From Branchipolynoe longqiensis (lineage: Eukaryota; Annelida; Polychaeta; Phyllodocida; Polynoidae), in assembly GCA_030323885.1 (NCBI GenBank), contig CM059194.1, forward strand, positions 5,247,691 through 5,311,690: a stretch of 64,000 bases of DNA. Reading direction: 5' to 3'. The translations under genes were made by a program, and so were the position numbers. Positions 52,894-63,161 of the stretch are shown piece after piece. Numbering within the stretch: position 1 is the stretch's first letter; each line of letters opens with the position of its first letter. The notes under the pieces were generated by a model. The model did not search any database and was not told the origin of the DNA. It saw nothing but the letters and a program-made list of their open reading frames with translations.

Positions 52894-54288
52894 AGTAGGT
52901 ATCCCAAGTGATTTTCAAAAATAGTTTGGAGTTTGATTTAATGGATTTCACCTGTTAGTATATTTAATTTGAAATAAAATGACACTTCATTCGTGAAAAT
53001 CGCTCTAATATTAAAGAAGATATGGACTTTTTTAGGTTGTTACTTAATTGGGTCACCCAAAACTAAAAAGATAGCATTTTTGATGGCCCCAAGAATTAAA
53101 AGTAACCACCCTATCAGACTTTCTGTATTTTTTCCTTCAAATCCATGGCCTATACAATGAGAATACAAAGATCCAGGGGTCTGATGTGGTTACATTTCAA
53201 GATATACATCTTCAAAAATGCGGTGAAATCACAATTTCCTCAATTTCACCAATTTCCAAATTTTGCTTTGGACCACTTTTGGGTGCTTGGTTGTGGAAAA
53301 AATTAGCACCCATATTAAATTATTCTGATTTATCCCTAACCTACTGATGAGTCTTGTCATTGCTATTTTTTTTCAGGACTACATATGCTTGGGAAAAGCT
53401 TAAAAAAATTGGTTTAAAATGGTCCAGAGCTCAATTTGACAAATGATAAAATCCGGTAAAAGGAAATGCCCAACTTTGAACAGGCTTATTTGGTACAGAA
53501 AAGCACCCGTACAAGATAATTGCATGAAATTTTCACACTGTACTACCTTCAACATGCTCTTTCTGTTTACGTTACATACAATACAATTTGATAGATATGA
53601 ATTTTTTTTTTTTAAAGTTTTCAAACCCTGTGTGTGTGTGGGCAGTGTGTTTATGGCACATTGCATAACAACTGGCACATTGCATAACAACTTTAGCATT
53701 CAATTCTTAAGTAGAGCCAACATTTATTTTGTCTCAAATTTACACCTTCACACCGTGCATTGCTAAGAATCATGAGTAACTTCTTTATTTTAAGAAAAAA
53801 AGGATCTTTATTTTCATGTAAAACCCGAAGTTATCCATTATTCGGTTCCGAAATGGTGGTTAATTGAACATTTTAAATTAAAATTTAAAATAGATGGAAA
53901 AGAATTTATTCAAGGACAAAATATGACTATATGGCCTGTAGTATTGGCAACAAAATGATATCATTGGCATGATGATGCTAGCTCTGGTGAATGGGCATCA
54001 GAGGTTTGAAGAAGCAGTGTTAAAAATTTCATGCATAAGTTAGTTGAAACAAAAGGTGATTTTCTACATAAATGGACTTGACAAAGCATTGATTTTCTGT
54101 AGCTGATCAAAGGCATATGCTAATGTAGATGGTACTACTAGAAAGAAGAAATATGAAGCTTTATTTTGCTTTAGGTTTTATTTCAATTGGTGAAAAACTT
54201 AGAACACACCAACAGATTGAAAATGATGAATTTTAAGCCTCCACACACAGATTATTGGTGGATTGGCAAGGCACTTGGGATACCTACT
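52894..54288. mobile_element. 1.4-kb DNA element with AGTAGGTATCCCAAGTG ends
   Basis: Inverted ends AGTAGGTATCCCAAGTG / CACTTGGGATACCTACT, target duplication TTA (52891-52893, 54289-54291). Interior AT-rich, with no transposase recognised. Confidence 0.83.
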
Positions 54289-54354
54289 TTAAGTTTATCT
54301 ACCCCACATCTGACAGTCACAGTGTGAATATTCATAAGTTGTTAGTGTATACAT

Positions 54355-55372
54355 GGGTCACTCCTGAAAACTGGTCAGCATGGGATGGGATTTTAAAACA
54401 TCAATATAAAAACTTCCTACTTATGTTTTTCCTTATACTTTTAATATCCATGTTCAGATTTGATATAAGAAATAAGGGAAATAAAATAAACTGTGTGCAA
54501 CTTTGGTCCTTTTAGTTATGAAGTGTTTTTGTACCATAAAACCCCATTTTACAGTCAGCCATTTGTAACATGACATATGGGACGTGGTTGAATCCTTACT
54601 AACATCTTGTATTGCATTGATATATCAAACAAAACAGTTCCCAAATTAAAAAGGAAGTATTTATTAACACATATATGCCTTCTTAAATTAAAAAAAATGT
54701 ATTTGATGTCTTCAGAAATAAAAGGACACATTTCTGTCACAGATATAACATGTGGTGTCTGGATGCCACACAAATATTGTACACTAATTGTTCAGTGAAT
54801 AAAGCATGGCTGGGAATTACTTTCTTTTAAATCAATATAAGCACTATACAAACAAAGAAACTTATTCATCATTCGTCAGAGTTCAATATACCGTACATTG
54901 TTGGAAGGGAAGGTGAATGGCAGGAGAGGGAGAGGGAGACCAAGAACATCATGGTTTACAAATATTTCACAGTGGACAGGCTTGAATTATTCACAGTCTA
55001 TCAGAACAGCACACCATCGGGACAAGTGGAGAACCATTGCATCCAACCCTCAACTAGAGGACGGAACTATTGATTGATAAGCACTACATATTTCTGTATA
55101 CTATGCCATGATTAATATGCTTCTAAGTAAGAAATTATTTAATTCTGCTTAGATTTGTATTAAGCAGACACATGTTATACTGCCATACATGTTATACTGC
55201 CATAAGACATAGCTTAATCATGGACTACAACTTTATTTTTCATCTCAACAATTTGTATTTTACATAGGGGAGATTTCCAGCTTTCATTTGCAACCAAAAA
55301 ATGTTAAAAATTCAAATATTAGATTTTAACTCTCCTTGTGACACTTTTGATCAGTTTTGAGCAGAGTGACCC
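54355..55372. mobile_element. GGGTCACTC-end DNA element, second copy with LINE insertion
   Basis: Inverted ends as in 42202-43009, 4-bp target duplication ACAT (54351-54354, 55373-55376). Interrupted by a LINE 3' piece. Confidence 0.87.
54849..55076 (+). pseudogene. 5'-truncated LINE 3' end
   Basis: Open frame ending LEGKVNGRRGRGRPRTSWF..QLEDGTID then TGA, the usual C-terminus of a LINE ORF2. A flanking direct repeat ATAAGCACTA (about 54837 and 55077) marks the insertion inside the host DNA element. Confidence 0.82.
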
Positions 55373-55382
55373 ACATACATAT

Positions 55383-57200
55383 CCTCTTCTTCTATGGTTA
55401 GGCAGTCAAATGCCTTACTAAAGTCATATTTGTTTGTTGTTTTACGTTCTAGCAACATCTAAGGTCATGTCAGGATGGATACCGACTTGTGACAGTGCGC
55501 ACTCATGGCGACTTTATAGTGCTGCCCCACTAGGAGACCAGGCTGCCAGCACCAGGACCTGATATCCCACTCAGTCACATTATCTTGACACTGAGCTAGC
55601 CAGTCCTTGCCCTATGCTAATAATGCAGAGCGCCTGGCTAGGAAGCGACAGGTATCAATTTTTACATCATTGGTTTCATTCAACAAGGGTTCGAACCTAG
55701 TCTACCAACACGGGAGACGGACACTGTAACTCATTCAGCCATCCCATCTGGTCTCTTAGTGAAGTCAAGGTAGATACAATCTATATTGCCGCGCCTATCC
55801 AATATCTCGGCACAGATAGTAGTAACTGTGTGACACACAACCTTCCTCTGCTGAACCCATGTTGGCACTTCGTCAGTAGATTGTTGGTCATCATATGATC
55901 CAGGATGTCTTCCCTTATCAGCTGCTCTAGAATCTTGCATGGAATTGATGTCAGACTGACAGACCTATATTTTTTTGCTCTCTGTTTATCACCCTTTTTG
56001 AAAATTGATGTAATCTGACCTGATTTCCATTCTTCGGGTAGATATCCTGATGTTGTTGAGTGTTGGAATATGTCAATCAGGGGTTTCGATATTATATCTC
56101 TCAGCTCATACAGGATTCTTGGGTGCATATCATCTGGTCCACATGACTTGTTAACATTCAACTGTTTTAGTTTCTTCTGTACGTCTTCTAGTCTTATAAT
56201 GATGCTTTCTAGTGGAGAGTTGTATGCTCTGTCTACAAACTCCGGTAGTGGACCTGGATCCTCTTGCGTGAACACTGATGAGAAGGACTCATTTAGTACA
56301 TTGGCCTTCTGTTTGTCAGTGGTACCATCCTCAGTCACACGGTCCTGTATACCAGTTTTCGTCTTCAGTTTAGTTTTCGCATATTGAAAAAAAGCTGTGG
56401 GGTTACGCTTCACCTCCTTTGCCAGCTTCTTCTCGTAGTCCCGTTCCGCCTTCCTGCACGCCCACTTTACTTGGTTCCTGGCTAGGGCAAAGACCTTATA
56501 GTCCCTCGAATCCCTCGAGTATCACCACTTCTTGAAGGAGACTTTCTTGGCTGTAATCTTGGGTAGAGTCTCCGTTGTCATGTAGATTGGTCTTTTTGTC
56601 TTGTTGTCTGGTGCCGGGCAGAATTAGCGGGATGTATTTTTCGACCAATAACTTTAAGTTGTTTGCGAATAATCGCCAATTTCTCTCTACATCTTCTCGG
56701 TATGTACCATACCATGATAGTGTTCTGGCTTCTTTTCGCATCAGGTCATAGTCACCCGTGTGGTAGAGATGTCTTGGGAGTCCTTCGCTCTGGAGCATCT
56801 ATGTAGCAGTTTAAGTTGAAATGGATGCACACATGATGGCTCTTTCCAAGTGGTGCAGTCTGCATTATGTTACTGATCATCCCCTCTTCATTAGTCAATA
56901 TGAGGTCTAGTATGTTGGGTTGCTGGTCGCCATGATAATGGGTTGGGTCCGTTATGTGTTGTATTAAGTATGTATCCCTGAGACACTCCATGAATGCGGT
57001 AGCCGGGTGGCGGATGTCAGGGGGGTGATGTTTCGGCTAACCAGTTTATCTCCGGATAATTGAAATCCCCAAGTACAAGTACATGGCTGGTTTCTTTATC
57101 CACTGCGTTTTTCATCAGCTGTCTAAGGGTGGGCATTGTTATCTATACTGCTGTTTGGGGATCGGTATACCACTCCAACAAGAAGGTTGTCTTGATATTA
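55383..57200 (-). pseudogene. Non-LTR retrotransposon (CR1/Jockey-like) ORF2 relic
   Basis: Endonuclease part: LLVGVVYRSPNSS, VLGDFNYPEINW, NILDLILTNE and APLGKSHH. RT part: NVNKSCGPDDMHPRIL, YLPEEWKSGQITSIFKKGDK, YRSVSLTSIPCKILEQLI and motif A IDCIYLDF. The frame is broken several times (for example near 56500, 56800 and 57000). A SINE interrupts motif A; LINE sequence (DFSKAFDCL) resumes at 55383-55430. The 5' end stops exactly at the Ngaro-like element and I do not find its continuation beyond 62853. Confidence 0.88.
55431..55753 (-). mobile_element. SINE family A inserted in the LINE RT
   Basis: Full-length copy; imperfect 13-bp target duplication CTTACTAAAGTCA / CTTAGTGAAGTCA. Confidence 0.92.
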
Positions 57201-57377
57201 TGTGATGTATAAAACTTATGCGAGTATAAAGGCACGTAAGGGAATATCCCCTACTGGCCACCCTGATTATGTGTACTACTTTATGGGTGGCCCCTCCCCT
57301 GGGTGGGACAGCTGGCGCCACCCCCCCCCCCCCCCAGTGCCGCGAATACTGTCACTCGCGCACTGGAATTTTTATTT
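57201..57377 (+). repeat. Split direct repeat A1
   Basis: From TGTGATGTATAAAACTTATG to CACTGGAATTTTTATTT; differs from A2 at one base plus the length of its C-run. Confidence 0.93.
57224..57231 (+). promoter_or_regulatory. TATA box in repeat A1
   Basis: GAGTATAAAGGC lies about 200 bp before ORF1; probably the element's promoter. Same sequence in A2. Confidence 0.5.
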
Positions 57378-57431
57378 GAACTGCACGGACCTACTCCACT
57401 CCTGCTACCGCTCCGCTGATCTCCGCTTCAG

Positions 57432-58472
57432 ATGTCGGCTGTTTACTGTTCACTATGCGGGGCCTCCCACAAAGAGGGAGACCTGGAGGCATGCTCCCGC
57501 CATCAGATAGAGGGGGAGGCGAACGGACAACCTGCAAGACTGTCGCGTAGGGCCTCGGCGGAACGGAAATCCAAGCAGGAGTTGGAGGTGTCGGCAGCCA
57601 TGGGAGCCATGTCGATGGAGGACCGAGTGCGGGACACGCAGGAGGAGGTGCGCGAGCTGGAACTGGAGGAGGAGCTGGCGGATCTGGAGGACCAGAGAGA
57701 TCGCCTGAGGCGCCGCCGATCAGACAGGCAGAAGAGGCGGAGCCCGCTGAAGGAGACCCGGCCAAGCATGGCCGAGGCGGCCGGGAGCCACCGGTCGGAT
57801 GCTCCCGGGCAGGACGAATCCCCCAAGGCCACGCACCAACCGGAGGAGAAGCCGGCGCCGGGCGAACACTCAGCCTACGGCATGAGGTCACGACGACGCT
57901 CAAAGGGGAGGAGATGCAGGCGCCACAGCGACTCAGGATCGGGAAGCAGATCCAGTTCAAGCACAAGGAGGCAGCGAGGTAAGTGGTCCCTTCGTAAATT
58001 CACTGTTGCGGGCAAGGACGTAAAGAAGCTTAACCCCCATGAATTGCTTGTTGCTGCCACTCTCTGGTGCCTAGATATAGACACCCTGTCCAAAAAGGAC
58101 TATAAGGCATTCCTGGAACATCTCCATTTTCTGTCCGTGAGAGCCATGACAGATGATTTTAAAGATGCGGCGCACATGGCCTATGACACGGCTATATGGA
58201 AGAAGGCGGAGGAGCATGGCTTTGCCGCCTTCGCGGAAGCTTTTCAGGGGGCAAGCGTAATTCACTATGGCTCACAGCAGATGAAGAGTAAGAAAGGGAC
58301 CACTACTTCAAGTGCTAAAAGAGGGGGCAATTCAGGTGGAAGTAAACGCTACTGCTTCCACTGGAATAAAGAGAGCGGGTGCTCACGTTCCGAGGAGAAC
58401 TGTAACTATACTCACAGCTGCAGCAAGTGTGGGAGCCGCTCTCACAAACTTGCTAAATGTAACAAGGACTGA
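57432..58472 (+). CDS. Ngaro-like ORF1, Gag-like zinc-finger protein
   Basis: 346 residues from ATG to TGA. N-terminal CSLCGASHKEGDLEAC could bind a metal. A Glu/Arg-rich coiled-coil-like stretch (about 50-110), a basic Ser/Arg region (150-185) and a conserved-looking helical core (about 185-290; NPHELLVAATLWCLDIDTLS) follow. The C-terminus has a CCCH finger (C-x8-C-x6-C-x3-H) and a CCHC knuckle CSKCGSRSHKLAKC (C-x2-C-x4-H-x4-C), consistent with RNA packaging. It is the first ORF after repeat A1. Role is inferred from position and fingers. Confidence 0.88.
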   Translation: MSAVYCSLCGASHKEGDLEACSRHQIEGEANGQPARLSRRASAERKSKQELEVSAAMGAMSMEDRVRDTQEEVRELELEEELADLEDQRDRLRRRRSDRQKRRSPLKETRPSMAEAAGSHRSDAPGQDESPKATHQPEEKPAPGEHSAYGMRSRRRSKGRRCRRHSDSGSGSRSSSSTRRQRGKWSLRKFTVAGKDVKKLNPHELLVAATLWCLDIDTLSKKDYKAFLEHLHFLSVRAMTDDFKDAAHMAYDTAIWKKAEEHGFAAFAEAFQGASVIHYGSQQMKSKKGTTTSSAKRGGNSGGSKRYCFHWNKESGCSRSEENCNYTHSCSKCGSRSHKLAKCNKD

Positions 58473-58631
58473 TGGGCGGGCGCCCCACATCGCACGATCA
58501 CTAACGAGACAGTAGTTAAGGCACGGGGAGGTGTTGTTGGTAATAGGGACATTGACGGGAGAAGAAAAAGAAATGACCGGGTCAATTATATCAGTGTTAA
58601 ACATGTATCTATTTCAGAGCCCACGCATGGC

Positions 58632-59450
58632 GTGGGTAATGGCACAGATGATAACCATGTATTCATTACAGATGACGCGGCCGGGAAGAGCCCGGGTGGA
58701 AAATGTCTTAAGCCAATAAAGAACACTCTCGATACCGAGAATTTTTTGCTTGATATTGCTGTAGGGAGTGATGCCGGCGATGGGGGGGAAGCCCGCCAGG
58801 CCGCTGTTGTGCATGAACGTTGTAACTATGGCGGTGACGAACAAAATTCAGTAGGTCATGCAGAGACCACAGATTTGATCAGTGTCAACCAGCCTGATAA
58901 TCGCCACGTCACGGATATGAACAGTGTCAGGTCTAGGAAGGTGATAGATGGTATGAATAATGTCGACTGCAAAACCACTACCGATGTAAACTGCTTCAGG
59001 TCTGATGAACGTGTGACTGGTAGGAATGATACCGATGGCATAATTAGCATTGATGCAAACTGTTTAGGCTCTGTCGGTGGTGTAGTGGTTACAGGTGCCG
59101 ATTGCACGATCGGTGCCAATATTAACAGTGTCGGGTCGGATGAAGGTGTCGCTGATAGTACGAATAGCCTCGGCAGGGGCGCGATAAATGTTAGCTACAC
59201 AGACCCCCCAGTAAGGGGCGATTATGCCTCACTCACACAAAATGAGAATTATACCTCACTTACACTAAATAAAAATAAGGGGGGAGTTGGGTCGGAAGCT
59301 TTCACGGCTGCCGGCCATTTTGACTATACCGGGGAAGGTCCTTTTTATCCCGATAGAAACCACGGGGAACGGCTAGGCCACCTCCACGTGGAAACCCCAG
59401 AAGGGGGGGGGGGACGCTATCCCGATAAGAAAAGGCGGGAAAATAAATAG
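58632..59450 (+). CDS. Extra ORF between Gag and RT of the Ngaro-like element
   Basis: 272 residues, rich in Asp, Asn, Gly and Val. About residues 90-190 form four degenerate ~24-residue repeats, each with N(S/C)(V/F/L)(R/G)S followed by V..(G)...D. No domain recognised. It may be the N-terminal part of the RT polyprotein separated by frameshifts: after a poly-G run at 59402-59413 another frame stays open for ~170 nt, and the RT ORF has the same frame as this one. The start codon is not certain; ATG at 58632 is used. Confidence 0.6.
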   Translation: MGNGTDDNHVFITDDAAGKSPGGKCLKPIKNTLDTENFLLDIAVGSDAGDGGEARQAAVVHERCNYGGDEQNSVGHAETTDLISVNQPDNRHVTDMNSVRSRKVIDGMNNVDCKTTTDVNCFRSDERVTGRNDTDGIISIDANCLGSVGGVVVTGADCTIGANINSVGSDEGVADSTNSLGRGAINVSYTDPPVRGDYASLTQNENYTSLTLNKNKGGVGSEAFTAAGHFDYTGEGPFYPDRNHGERLGHLHVETPEGGGGRYPDKKRRENK

Positions 59451-59696
59451 TGAGGCGGACCTCGGTGAGGGCGATAACACCGGGGACGCGAGCAATCACG
59501 CCTGCCACTCCCATTACAACGGCTATGACGCCGATGCCTCAGATGTCAGAGGCATGAGGGGAGACCACATATAACACATGTGGTGCTGGCACCCCCGCGG
59601 ATGGGGGGATTAAGGGGGATGGCAGTAACCACATCCAGGCCGAAGCCGGATACAGCGCCCATGGTAGCGGCACTGACCCCAACAGGATAAGCCCAC

Positions 59697-61571
59697 ATGG
59701 GGGGGATTACATCACCGGTTGGGCGAGCCGCCCCGAAGATGAAGGGGGGGGGGTGGTGGCTGTCGGTGGTTTACAAGGACCACGCCCTCCTGGTGACAGT
59801 AAAAGAAGACGACTCCCAATGTACTTTTCGGGTATACAATGAATGCACACACGGCACATGCACCTGCACCTATTATGTGGCGGGCTGCTTGGCACAACTC
59901 CGCCCCTGCCGCGTATTCACTGAACTGTTCCTCAGGGGCGACACAGACCCAGACGGCCAATACCTATTAATGGGGACTGTTTTTGGTTTTAATGTAATCA
60001 ATCCCGACTGCACGCTAGAATATAACCCGGTTTGTAAACTCCCACGTGACTCTGCAGATATTAACGCCATCACTAAGAAATTAAAGAGTGAGATAGATCG
60101 GGGTTGCATAACAGTAGTAGATGATGGTGGTAGTAGGACGATTGTGGACTGTAGTCGCCCCGCAGGCGGCTCTGTCAATACTTGCACCAACCAGGTTTGG
60201 GAAAAATTTTCTTACAAAAGTGTAGACACGGTGGCTGAGGTGATGGAGAGGGGGGACTACATGGCCACAGTGGACATAAAGGATGCCTATAGAGCGGTCT
60301 GCATCCACCCCCCGCAGGGCCTCCATTGGGTATTTAGTGCTGACAAGAATGAACAATGCACCTACATGAAAGACAACAGGCTATGTATGGGACTCTCTTC
60401 TAGCCCGTATGTCTTCAGCAAGATCTCTGACTTTGTTGTGAGATGCGCGGTGAGGGAGGGGGTTACCAGAGTCATTAACTATTTAGACGATTTTTGCATA
60501 GTGAGTGCGAACCTCGCAGAAGGCTGCAGGGACCAAAGTGTAATATTTGCGATTCTCAGACGACTCGGTTTCTTCGTGAGTTTTGGTAAATTGAGCTCCC
60601 CTAGCACTGCTGTACGGTTTTTAGGGATCATTATTGACTCGGTTGAATTGGAAATGAGGCTCCCCGAAGACAAGCTTAGTAAACTGAACGTGATCCTCGG
60701 GGAGGTGAAGGGCAAACGTAAAGTAACCCGGAGGGAGCTCGAGAGGCTGGGGGGCTTGTTGGCTCATTGCAGCAAGGTGGTAAAGGGTGGTAGGACCTTC
60801 TGTCGCCGCATCTACGATGCGATCGGTAGCGTACGAGAGCCACATTTCAAAGTTCGACTCTCCAGAGGTTTTCGTGATGACGTAGATTGGTGGAGCGATT
60901 TTGCGGCTCGTTTCAATGGTAAAGCAAAAATACTTGGCTCCTTCGCAGCACATCTCTCAACATACAGTGACGCCTCCGATTTTGGCTATGGGGCCCTTCA
61001 TGGGGGGGACTGGATTGCGGGGGCCTTCGGCCAAACCGATGATGGGGACCTAGGAGCGAGTCTCGGCCACCATCATCTCAGTCCTGATGAGCTTAGCTCC
61101 ACAGCCCACATCAATGTGAGGGAGATGTGGGCGGCCTATGCCGCAGCACTCAAATGGGGCGGCTCCTGGAGGGACTGCGCGGTTGTGATGGTCACTGACA
61201 GCACGACGGTCAAGGCTGCCCTCAACTCCGGTCGATCCAGGAGCCCTGAAATCATGTTCTACCTCAGACGCCTATTCTGGGTGGCCTCTGAGTACAATTT
61301 TGAATTTTCTTCCGTTTTTATTCGCAGCAGGGAGAACATAATCTGTGACGCACTAAGCAGGCTGGACGACCCAGCCAGTGCAGGCCGCATATCTGAGGCG
61401 GACCCCGCTGGTAGTCTATGCTGTAGAGACCTGTTCAGTAAGCCCCTCCCTTCGTTTTGCAGGGATAACAGAGCTCGTGAGAGAGAAGCAAGGTTTCCAA
61501 AGCAGGTCGTATGCCCCCAACTCGATAGCGACGCGGGGAGCGCAGGTGAGGAGGTACTTGGAATTCATTAA
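59697..61571 (+). CDS. Ngaro-like reverse transcriptase-RNase H
   Basis: 624 residues. RT motifs: A MATVDIKDAYRAVCIHPP (about 188), B LCMGLSSSPYVFSKI (about 227), C INYLDDFCIV (about 262, the YLDD active site). RNase H: TYSDASDFGYGAL (about 422), INVREMWAAYAAAL, MVTDSTTVKAALN and SRENIICDALSRL, giving the Asp-Glu-Asp-Asp set. It copies element RNA into DNA and degrades the template. The N-terminal ~40 residues precede or cross a second poly-G run (59742-59754), so the true start is uncertain. Its 3' end overlaps the recombinase ORF in another frame. Confidence 0.95.
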   Translation: MGGITSPVGRAAPKMKGGGWWLSVVYKDHALLVTVKEDDSQCTFRVYNECTHGTCTCTYYVAGCLAQLRPCRVFTELFLRGDTDPDGQYLLMGTVFGFNVINPDCTLEYNPVCKLPRDSADINAITKKLKSEIDRGCITVVDDGGSRTIVDCSRPAGGSVNTCTNQVWEKFSYKSVDTVAEVMERGDYMATVDIKDAYRAVCIHPPQGLHWVFSADKNEQCTYMKDNRLCMGLSSSPYVFSKISDFVVRCAVREGVTRVINYLDDFCIVSANLAEGCRDQSVIFAILRRLGFFVSFGKLSSPSTAVRFLGIIIDSVELEMRLPEDKLSKLNVILGEVKGKRKVTRRELERLGGLLAHCSKVVKGGRTFCRRIYDAIGSVREPHFKVRLSRGFRDDVDWWSDFAARFNGKAKILGSFAAHLSTYSDASDFGYGALHGGDWIAGAFGQTDDGDLGASLGHHHLSPDELSSTAHINVREMWAAYAAALKWGGSWRDCAVVMVTDSTTVKAALNSGRSRSPEIMFYLRRLFWVASEYNFEFSSVFIRSRENIICDALSRLDDPASAGRISEADPAGSLCCRDLFSKPLPSFCRDNRAREREARFPKQVVCPQLDSDAGSAGEEVLGIH

Positions 61572-62442
61572 CGAATTCTCGGAGTCACACTCCCCCCTCC
61601 CCTGCCCCCCAGGCCAGGTGGCACTCTACGCCACCTGGCTCGCTAGATCTATGAAATATTCATCCATCCTCAACTACCTGAGCGGATTGAACAATTTCTT
61701 GAAGCAGGGGGGGGCACCCCCTATACCCTATACAGACTTTGAGATTGCTTCGACGCTGAGGGGGATTCGCAGGAAGTGCTCGGTCGCACCAAAACAAGCG
61801 GTCCCTATACTACCCGAGACACTCCTGCGGATGTTCTCCTTTCTCACGCTTAATCCGGGCCATGTAGCCTGGCGTGCAGCGCTCCTGTGCAGCTTCAGGG
61901 CCCTGCTCAGGAAGTGTCAGGTCACCTCCTCCGACTCCGCGCTCCGCAGAGAGGACTTCCGTTTCTTCCCCTGGGGGATGCTTATAAGCATAAGGCGATC
62001 CAAGACCATCCAATTTAAGGAAAGGGTGCTGGAGATCCCAGTGGCACGCTGCCAGAACCTCAAAATATGCACGGTCCATTGGACCAAGCGCCATTTTGAG
62101 CAGTTGCCGGCCTCCCCTGGAGACATGGCATTCAGGATACCGTCTGTGGCCGGAGGCTCCTCCCCTCTCCCTTATAAGGTCTACCAGTCGACCCTACGCT
62201 TCTTCGCAGGAAGAGCAGGCCTCGATCCGACCACGGTCTCCTCCCACTCACTGAGGAGAGGAGGATGCACCTTCCTCTCCCTGTGCGGGGCCTCCATAGA
62301 GGAGCTCCGCACAAGGGGGGACTGGCGGACAGACACAGTATTTACCTACCTCAAGACCCCCCTCTCCGTCCGCATCATGAACGACATGAGAGTAACAACG
62401 TCGCTTGCAGCGACACCGGTAGATGAAACGGACTTGTACTAA
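61378..62442 (+). CDS. Ngaro-like tyrosine recombinase
   Basis: ORF of 354 codons from a non-ATG position; family-like sequence begins near 61470 (SYAPNSIATRGAQVRRYLEF, the SAM-like N-domain). The catalytic domain includes LLCSFRALLRKCQV (first Arg), SHSLRRGGCTFLSLCG (His-x-x-Arg, about residue 290), GDW, and VFTYLKT with the nucleophilic Tyr (about 324). All R-H-R-W-Y positions are present. It would recombine the circular element into the genome. Overlap with the RT ORF suggests frameshifting or re-initiation. It ends 54 bp before repeat B1. Confidence 0.95.
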   Translation: MQAAYLRRTPLVVYAVETCSVSPSLRFAGITELVREKQGFQSRSYAPNSIATRGAQVRRYLEFINEFSESHSPLPCPPGQVALYATWLARSMKYSSILNYLSGLNNFLKQGGAPPIPYTDFEIASTLRGIRRKCSVAPKQAVPILPETLLRMFSFLTLNPGHVAWRAALLCSFRALLRKCQVTSSDSALRREDFRFFPWGMLISIRRSKTIQFKERVLEIPVARCQNLKICTVHWTKRHFEQLPASPGDMAFRIPSVAGGSSPLPYKVYQSTLRFFAGRAGLDPTTVSSHSLRRGGCTFLSLCGASIEELRTRGDWRTDTVFTYLKTPLSVRIMNDMRVTTSLAATPVDETDLY

Positions 62443-62495
62443 GAGACTGCCCGGGTGGGGTTGGGGTATCTCAGATATTGCTCACCTTCGATATT

Positions 62496-62581
62496 GGCAT
62501 CATATCCCCTAAGCCAGAGAATATATCATCTCAACCCACTTCCTTGTCTTGTCTTATCATTGTACTGTAGCAAAGACTTTA
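62496..62581 (+). repeat. Split direct repeat B1
   Basis: 86 bp, GGCATCATATCCCCTAAGCC to CAAAGACTTTA; two differences from B2. Confidence 0.93.
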
Positions 62582-62756
62582 TGTGATGTATAAAACTTAT
62601 GCGAGTATAAAGGCACGTAAGGGAATATCCCCTACTGGCCACCCTGATTCTGTGTACTACTTTATGGGTGGCCCCTCCCCTGGGTGGGACAGCTGGCGCC
62701 ACCCCCCCCCCCCCAGTGCCGCGAATACTGTCACTCGCGCACTGGAATTTTTATTT
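62582..62756 (+). repeat. Split direct repeat A2
   Basis: Second copy of A, directly after B1; C-run two bases shorter than in A1. Confidence 0.93.
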
Positions 62757-62767
62757 TATTAGGCTAG

Positions 62768-62853
62768 GGCATCATATCCCCTAAGCCAGAGAATATGTCA
62801 TCTCAACCCACTTCCTTGTCTTGTCTTATCATTGTACTGTACCAAAGACTTTA
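62768..62853 (+). repeat. Split direct repeat B2
   Basis: 86 bp, the right end of the element. Confidence 0.93.
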
Positions 62854-63161
62854 TATGTATTTTTAATGTTTGATTGCTGTTATTCTGAAATTCAAAAGAA
62901 AATCTAAATTCCGAAACTACACTGCCTGATACCATATATTTCGGAAAAGGGAATGTGGCCCTGTGAATTGTGATGTAATAATTCAAATTTACCTGTCTCG
63001 GGCTTGCTCTGTCCGGATCGGCCCATAATTTCCGAATTGTGGTTGATCCGGTGGGAAGCCCGAGACGGTCACGTCCCCAAGCACTGCATGCTCCCTCTTT
63101 CCCCTACCCCCCTCTGACCTGCATTCGGGCTACTGACTCCCTCCTATATGGATTTAGTTAT

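Larger units (their letters stand above)
57201..62853 (+). mobile_element. Ngaro-like tyrosine-recombinase retrotransposon, complete
   Basis: 5653 bp with split direct repeats: A1 57201-57377, B1 62496-62581, A2 62582-62756, B2 62768-62853. Inside, in order: Gag-like ORF, extra ORF, RT-RNase H, tyrosine recombinase. This A1-ORFs-B1-A2-B2 layout and gene order is that of Ngaro elements in the DIRS order, which integrate through a circular DNA via the recombinase and usually make no target duplication; none is seen. A and B copies are nearly identical, suggesting recent insertion. It abuts a LINE relic at its left end. Confidence 0.93.

Noticed and set aside
49794..57000. First coding exon of KLHDC4
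   Set aside because: No Lys-rich Met-starting exon with a matching donor was found on the minus strand; it may lie beyond the window or be too short to recognise.
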